A stretch of DNA of 64,000 nt from G963667975 sp963677395 (lineage in GTDB: Bacteria > Bacteroidota > Bacteroidia > Bacteroidales > G963667975), in contig OY781965.2 of the NCBI GenBank assembly GCA_963677395.2, positions 2,790,001 to 2,854,000 of the forward strand. Reading direction: 5' to 3'. Below the pieces are notes generated by a model. It was not told the origin of the DNA. It did not search any database and was given only the letters and a program-made list of their open reading frames with translations. A program made the translations under genes and the position numbers. Of this stretch, positions 59,230 to 64,000 are shown piece after piece. Every line of letters starts with the position of its first letter. Within the stretch, counting starts at the first letter, position 1.

Positions 59230-59421
59230 ATGAATACAGGAACAATTAAATTTTTTGATGAAGCCAAAGGTTTCGGATTCATCAAAGACTCAGAATCATC
59301 AAAAGAATACTTTGTACATTCTACTGGATTAATCGACAGAGTAAAAGAAAATGACAAAGTAACCTTTGAGCTTCAAGAAGGCAAAAAAGGTTTAAATGCA
59401 GTAAATGTTAAACTTGCTTAG
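59230..59421 (+). CDS. Cold-shock domain protein
   Basis: A 63-residue single cold-shock domain with RNA-binding motifs KGFGFI (RNP1) and EYFVHST (RNP2) and the start MNTGTIKFFDEAK. It binds single-stranded RNA or DNA as an RNA chaperone. It has its own -7 box and terminator. The length is slightly below the usual 64-70 residues of CspA proteins. Confidence 0.95.
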   Translation: MNTGTIKFFDEAKGFGFIKDSESSKEYFVHSTGLIDRVKENDKVTFELQEGKKGLNAVNVKLA

Positions 59422-59447
59422 TTTATAATATACATAAGACATTGCGT

Positions 59448-59481
59448 AAAAGCCATCTGAAAGGATGGCTTTTATTATTTT
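59448..59481 (+). terminator. Terminator of the cold-shock gene
   Basis: AAAAGCCATC (59448-59457) pairs with GATGGCTTTT (59464-59473) around a 6-nt loop, followed by ATTATTTTA. Confidence 0.85.
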
Positions 59482-59573
59482 ACGATCTATACATATTCTT
59501 TAATTTCGGCTTTATACCAAAGTGTATTCGAAATAGATCCATTGGCATTCGTAGTTAAAAAAAGCAGACTACT

Positions 59574-60782
59574 CTATCCATCAATTCCATTATTCTTCTT
59601 AAGTTTTTCTCTTGCCTGAATAATTTCATACTCTTCTCGAAGCACTTTTTTCATAATGGGGATATAATAATTCCAAAAGAAAGGCACATGGTCATTGTAT
59701 CTTCCTCTGGGATAAATTCCTTTCACAACATGATCAATCCATTTGAACCAAACCAAACGATTGGCAATATTATTGTCGCAAAAATCACCTGCAAAGTAAT
59801 AGAATCGGTAGTCTCCTAAATGCTCAAAAACAGCCGGAAATGTTGATGGTATTCCATATTTATTAAGAAGTGAGTCCCCCAGAAAATTTGTTTTGATTTG
59901 GTAGTAAGAGAGAACTCTATTTGTTTTTCCTACCGGGAATGTAATATCAACCCAATAAGGATAATTCATGGTCTCGGGCAAACCAAAACGTTTTTGTGCA
60001 TACATCATTGTATTTATTACCGGAACAGGGTATTCAAGATTTATCTTATTTTCCAAAATACAAATAGTACTATTTTCGTGTACAAACACAATTCCATCCT
60101 GTTTAAAAGGCCACGTATTCTGATTTTGCTGTTTATACAACCGGATTACCCAACGAGGCAGTTCTGGATTGGTAATGGTGTCAAGTGAATCAAAATAACG
60201 GGCAGTCCACCCACTCCATTTCAAATCAAAAGTTTTTTCCACTCCACGTCTGATACCATACGGCGTTGGATGATGAAAAAAGTTGAATTCGGCAACAATC
60301 AGTTTTCCTTTTTCTTTCATCCTTCTGAGCAAATACAAATCCCATTTATCCAGTCCACCATAAATTTTTTCTGAGTGTTCGGTTTCCCATTCTTTTCGAT
60401 ACCATTCATTGTAATACATCCCGTAGCTATCTGTATAGTAAGCCATGTCGAGATTGTTTGCCAACGAATCAAGCTCTACTGAACTCCAGTTGTAAAAGTC
60501 ATTAATATCAAACTTCTCATTTTCTTTTGGAAAGAACCCTTTGTAATCTTCTGCTATATCATAAAAATTCTTATCAGGACGGGTAAATTTCAGATTCTTT
60601 AATATCCAGTTAAACGATTGATGTTCCTGACCTTCCTGGGTAAGCACAGTTTTATCCATAATCAGAATATTCATTGGTTTACGAGGTGTAAAAACCCATG
60701 CCAGAAATGAAATTAATGGAAGAAAAACCAGTATATAGAATATGGTTGTGATAATAATTTTACGTCTGTTCAGTTTTGCCAT
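59574..60782 (-). CDS. Membrane-anchored protein of unknown function
   Basis: The 402-residue product has one N-terminal membrane segment (IIITTIFYILVFLPLISFLAWVF), then a large exported part. Strand-like pieces NILIMDKTVL, GKLIVAEFNF, GIVFVHENSTICIL and YRFYYFAGDFCDN suggest an alpha/beta fold, and the opening MNILIMDKTV.. with ..FAGDF.D late in the chain is loosely like glutamine-amidotransferase-type domains. No catalytic Cys-His-Glu set is evident. I do not recognise the family. It lies 73 bp downstream of the formate dehydrogenase gene on the same strand, but no electron-transfer motif is present. Confidence 0.6.
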   Translation of the reverse strand: MAKLNRRKIIITTIFYILVFLPLISFLAWVFTPRKPMNILIMDKTVLTQEGQEHQSFNWILKNLKFTRPDKNFYDIAEDYKGFFPKENEKFDINDFYNWSSVELDSLANNLDMAYYTDSYGMYYNEWYRKEWETEHSEKIYGGLDKWDLYLLRRMKEKGKLIVAEFNFFHHPTPYGIRRGVEKTFDLKWSGWTARYFDSLDTITNPELPRWVIRLYKQQNQNTWPFKQDGIVFVHENSTICILENKINLEYPVPVINTMMYAQKRFGLPETMNYPYWVDITFPVGKTNRVLSYYQIKTNFLGDSLLNKYGIPSTFPAVFEHLGDYRFYYFAGDFCDNNIANRLVWFKWIDHVVKGIYPRGRYNDHVPFFWNYYIPIMKKVLREEYEIIQAREKLKKNNGIDG

Positions 60783-60855
60783 TTGAAAAAATTTTCAGGA
60801 TGTAAAGTTAATGATTACAACAAAGCGATTATCAAAACAGTTCTGTTTTCAATTT

Positions 60856-63588
60856 TTATACAGCTTTAACCTGCACTGCCGATAGCTTAAAAGGAGCTAT
60901 TTTTGAGTCTGGATCCAGTTCATCGCGAGTCAATGCATTTACGGGAGCCTCGCTAAAATGCCACGGCATAAACAATTCTCCTTCAAGTACCTGATCGGTA
61001 AGTACCAGTTTAGCTTTTAGCTCACCCCTATTATTAAAAACTCTCACTATTTGATTCTCAATAAGTCCTCGACGATTTCCATCCAATTCATTCATCAACA
61101 CGTAAGCTTCGTTAGAATACGCGTTCAACGATTCACACTTTCTCGACATTGTAGAAGAGTGATACTGTGACAATAATCTTCCTGAATTGAGTAAAAACGG
61201 AAACTCATCACTTACTTTTTCATTTTGCAGAACATAATCAACCGGGTTAAGTTTTCCTTTTCCATTGGGAGTATTAAAACGTTCGAGAAATAAAGTGGAT
61301 GTACCCGGGTGGTCTTTCTGTGGACAAGGCCACTGTATGCTTCCATTTTCCAGACGTTCGTACGAAACTCCAGCCATCATGGGTGTAACACGGGCTATTT
61401 CGTCAAAAATTTCCGATTCAGACGCATAATCATACATGGGAGTTCCCATACGAGCAGCCAGTTCATGGATTATTCTCCAGTCCTGACGTGCTTCTCCGGG
61501 TGATTCCACGGCTTTTCGAACCCTTAAAACACGACGATCACTATTCACAAAAGTTCCGTTCTTTTCGGCAAATGTTGCAGCAGGAAGAATTACATGCGCA
61601 TAGGGAGCTGTTTCTGTAAAAAAGATATCCTGAACAACCATAAAGTCTAGCTTTTTGAGCGATTCGCGGGTATGATTCTGGTTTGGATCAGTCACCACTG
61701 GATTTTCACCCATAATGTACATTCCTTTGATTTCCCCTTTGTGAATCGCCTTCATAATTTCGACCGTAGTCAAGCCCGGTTCTCCAGAAAGTTTCTCAAA
61801 AGGGAAACCCCATTCCATAGCAACTTTTTTTCGGTTTTCTTCGTTGGAAACCGAAATATAACCAGGATAATTTAATGGAGAAACGCCAACATCGGTAGCC
61901 CCCTGTACATTGTTCTGACCTCGCGGAGGATTGATTCCGGCACACTCCTTTCCTATCTGCCCTGTTATAAGCATCATGTTAATGAGGGTAAACACATTGT
62001 TGGTTCCTGTTACCTGCTGACTTAATCCCATTCCGGTTGCAATCATCGAAGTAGGAGAAGTTGCATAAAGATACGCTGCTTCTGTCAATTTTGATATTGA
62101 AACTCCGGTAATTTCTTCAACAATCTCCGGCGTATATTTTTCTGTCTGTAATTTAAGAAGCTTAAAGGCTTCCATCCCGCCATCCACACGTGTTTCAATA
62201 AAGTTTTCATCAATCATATTATCACGAATAATAATATGAATTAAGCCATTATGGAGTGCCACATCTGTTCCCAGCTTTGGTTGTAACCAAAGGGTTGAAT
62301 ACTTTACCAGGGGAGTCCAGCGCGGGTCAATCACAATGATTTTCATTCCTTTTGCTGCTCCACGTTTTACATAAGTAGCGGTAATCGGGTGAGTTTCTAT
62401 AATATTATTTCCTGTAACCAACAAACAGTCACAATTTTCAAAATCTACAATTGAATTACTTCCGGCACCATCTCCAATTGAACGCAGCATAGCTGTCACT
62501 GTTGATGCATGGCATAAACGAGTACAGTAGTCCACATTATTATTGCCGAAAACAGTACGAATAAACTTCTGAAAGAGGTAGTTATCTTCATTTGTACACT
62601 TTGCTGATGAGTAACCTGCCAAAGCCTTTGTACCATGTCTTCTTTTGATTTCTGTAAATTTCGAAGCAATCAAACTCATTGCGTCTTCCCAGGAAGCTTT
62701 GCAGAATTCACCATTCTCCTGACGAATCAAAGGATGAGTCAGACGTTTTTCACTATTCACAAACTCATAACCAAAGCGCCCTTTTACACATAAACGACCA
62801 TCGTTGGGCAAAACTCCTTCTACCCCATTGGAGCGAACAATCTTTCCATTCTTTTCCCAAAGTTCAATCTGGCAACCCACACCACAATACGGACAGGTTG
62901 TAAGTGTTTTGTGAACAATTTCATTAACCTTAACCTTACTACGGTGAGGTTTTTCAACAATAGCTCCAGTAGGGCAAAGTTGAATACATTCTCCGCACCC
63001 ATCGCATTCCGATTCGTTCCAGACTCCCAAGCCTGCAACAATGTATGCAGACAAGCCTCGTTCGGTAAATGTGAGAACGCTTTTCCCCTGAATTTCCTCA
63101 CAGGCTTTGATACAGCGGAAGCATTTGATGCATTTTGAAGCATCATAAGTCAGAACTGGAGAGGTATCTTCAACAGGATAATTCAGCGATTTCCAAACAG
63201 AAGGATATTTACGATTTTCGGATTTATCCAGATTGTAGCGTACAACAAGTTCCGTAAGTTCATCATTGTATGCCCCATCTGACTCTTCATTATGTTCCGA
63301 AATAAGATATTCCAGAACCTCTCGGCGAGACTCTTCCAATTCATCATCAAAAGCCGTTACCTCCATCCCTTCCTGCACTTTTACTGTACAAGAAGCAATC
63401 AAACCATTCATATTCTGAATCTTCACCAAACATAAACGACATGCACCCGTAGGTGTCAGCCTTTTATGATAGCAAAGCGACGGAATTATTACTCCATGAT
63501 CTTTTGCAACCTGAAGTAAAATTGAACCTTCCGGAGCTGTGATTTTTTTCCCGTCGAGTAAAAAAGTAATGTCTTTTTGCATAAGCAT
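60856..63588 (-). CDS. Molybdenum/tungsten formate dehydrogenase, catalytic subunit
   Basis: The enzyme oxidises formate to CO2 or the reverse. A 2Fe-2S domain has Cys39, Cys50, Cys53 and Cys67. The next His-Cys cluster region keeps His (ISEHNEESDG) but has no Cys. Two 4Fe-4S motifs follow (CIKCFRCIKAC and CDGCGECIQLC). The molybdopterin part begins CPYCGVGC ... GRLCVKGRFG. The catalytic Cys is in YCTRLCHASTV (about 358), with Cys in place of selenocysteine and the neighbouring His; the active-site Arg region is PPRGQNNVQGATDVG. The 910 residues fit NAD(P)- or ferredoxin-linked FDH alpha. NuoE/NuoF-like partner genes are not downstream. It starts 18 bp after ybaB and may share its transcript. 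Confidence 0.9.
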   Translation of the reverse strand: MLMQKDITFLLDGKKITAPEGSILLQVAKDHGVIIPSLCYHKRLTPTGACRLCLVKIQNMNGLIASCTVKVQEGMEVTAFDDELEESRREVLEYLISEHNEESDGAYNDELTELVVRYNLDKSENRKYPSVWKSLNYPVEDTSPVLTYDASKCIKCFRCIKACEEIQGKSVLTFTERGLSAYIVAGLGVWNESECDGCGECIQLCPTGAIVEKPHRSKVKVNEIVHKTLTTCPYCGVGCQIELWEKNGKIVRSNGVEGVLPNDGRLCVKGRFGYEFVNSEKRLTHPLIRQENGEFCKASWEDAMSLIASKFTEIKRRHGTKALAGYSSAKCTNEDNYLFQKFIRTVFGNNNVDYCTRLCHASTVTAMLRSIGDGAGSNSIVDFENCDCLLVTGNNIIETHPITATYVKRGAAKGMKIIVIDPRWTPLVKYSTLWLQPKLGTDVALHNGLIHIIIRDNMIDENFIETRVDGGMEAFKLLKLQTEKYTPEIVEEITGVSISKLTEAAYLYATSPTSMIATGMGLSQQVTGTNNVFTLINMMLITGQIGKECAGINPPRGQNNVQGATDVGVSPLNYPGYISVSNEENRKKVAMEWGFPFEKLSGEPGLTTVEIMKAIHKGEIKGMYIMGENPVVTDPNQNHTRESLKKLDFMVVQDIFFTETAPYAHVILPAATFAEKNGTFVNSDRRVLRVRKAVESPGEARQDWRIIHELAARMGTPMYDYASESEIFDEIARVTPMMAGVSYERLENGSIQWPCPQKDHPGTSTLFLERFNTPNGKGKLNPVDYVLQNEKVSDEFPFLLNSGRLLSQYHSSTMSRKCESLNAYSNEAYVLMNELDGNRRGLIENQIVRVFNNRGELKAKLVLTDQVLEGELFMPWHFSEAPVNALTRDELDPDSKIAPFKLSAVQVKAV

Positions 63589-63606
63589 TTAATTGATTCA
63601 GAAATA

Positions 63607-63921
63607 CTAGAAGAGTCCGGTAAAGTTCGGGAAAATACCTTTCGTCATTCCTTTCATTTCCGATTCAAAAATCTTATCCGCCTTTTCAATTGCCTTATTC
63701 ACAGCAAGAGTAACCAGTTCTTCAATCTTTTCTTTGTCTCCCTCTTTTATCAACGCTTCATTGATTGAAATTTGTCTGATTTTCTTATTGCCATTGGCAG
63801 TAACAATCACTTTTCCATTTTCGGCATCAGCTTCAACATAGATATTTTCCAGCCTCGCCTTTGACTCATCCATTAATTTCTGAGCTTCTCTCAATTTGTT
63901 AAACATGTCGAACATAGCCAT
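63607..63921 (-). CDS. YbaB/EbfC family nucleoid-associated protein
   Basis: A 104-residue DNA-binding protein: MFNKLREAQKLMDESKARLENI forms the N-terminal helix, VEADAENGKVIVTANGNKKIRQISI the strands, and EELVTLAVNKAIEKADKIFESEM the C-terminal helix of the YbaB fold. Such dimers bind DNA and are often encoded with dnaX/recR; here neither is near and the next gene is formate dehydrogenase. The chain may start at the first or third codon (both Met). Confidence 0.93.
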   Translation of the reverse strand: MAMFDMFNKLREAQKLMDESKARLENIYVEADAENGKVIVTANGNKKIRQISINEALIKEGDKEKIEELVTLAVNKAIEKADKIFESEMKGMTKGIFPNFTGLF

Positions 63922-64000
63922 TATTTTTATTGAGTTTCTAATATTAATTCATGCTTAAAGTATCGCAGTATACTTTTGATAGGAAGTATAGGCGATTGCC
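63922..64000. other. Window end upstream of ybaB
   Basis: On the minus strand one frame is open from the window edge (..PIKSILRYFKHELILETQ) to a stop at 63927-63929, 5 bp before ybaB, and could be the end of an upstream operon gene. On the plus strand TACTTTTG (63971-63978) is a possible -7 box for a divergent gene outside the window. The two readings conflict and neither is secure. Confidence 0.3.

Noticed and set aside
1..64000. CRISPR arrays, retrons, restriction-modification or toxin-antitoxin pairs
   Set aside because: No regularly spaced repeats, reverse transcriptase, restriction or toxin-antitoxin motifs were seen; the SUKH gene alone is not enough to call a defence system.

Overview
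The window looks like a chromosomal segment of a member of the Bacteroidota, most likely order Bacteroidales. The DNA is AT-rich. Many genes are preceded by the TAnnTTTG -7 box typical of this phylum, often with a TTTG or TTG about 20 bp upstream, and purine-rich Shine-Dalgarno sequences are rare. Three large exported enzymes end in type IX secretion (T9SS) sorting domains. The Porin_10-like and YaiO-like barrels and the separate bioG and bioC genes also fit this group. No rRNA or species marker is present, so genus is not claimed.

Layout. 1-1616: the end of an outer-membrane-type protein, a DnaQ-like exonuclease fused to BRCT, and a truncated GNAT acetyltransferase. 1885-7509 (+): a saccharopine/alanine dehydrogenase-like protein, a porin, then a CCA-adding enzyme and miaA. 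7511-14871 (-): a six-gene cluster that reads as a two-component-controlled exopolysaccharide synthesis and export system (REC-HPt, REC, TPR-YaiO barrel, exported TIM-barrel-like protein, SPOR-TM-HEAT protein, family 2 glycosyltransferase). 14912-25784: HAD phosphatase, PPDK, tRNA-Val(GAC), a DPP-IV peptidase, a thioredoxin-like protein, thioredoxin reductase and an ECF-type sigma factor with a small downstream protein.

25919-30866: a tRNA-Ala(GGC) gene with an integrated element at its 3' end. The last 14 bp of the tRNA plus 20 bp beyond it are repeated perfectly 4.85 kb away. Between the copies lie a truncated tyrosine integrase, a decayed fragment of a hybrid-cluster protein (hcp) gene, and one large intact gene for a secreted M60-type mucin peptidase. 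A secreted DUF5060/TIM-barrel glycosidase with lectin-like repeats follows. This stretch is the accessory, host-glycan or polymer-degrading part of the window.

35068-49546: methyltransferase, FKBP isomerase, TetR regulator, aminotransferase, a porin/membrane-protein group, ADP-forming acyl-CoA synthetase, PAS histidine kinase, lipoyl acyltransferase, T9SS subtilase and an orphan SUKH protein. 50242-56182 (+): a complete late biotin pathway operon, bioB-A-F-G-C-D, led by a small ORF that contains a strong intrinsic terminator just before bioB. 56163-63921: a membrane metallophosphoesterase, a TlpA-like thioredoxin protein, a cold-shock protein, an unknown anchored protein, a molybdenum/tungsten formate dehydrogenase and YbaB.

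The best candidates for new biology are the exopolysaccharide cluster, the tRNA-Ala element carrying a T9SS peptidase, and three places where a terminator-like hairpin sits directly in front of a gene (25532, 41165 and 50584), suggesting attenuation.
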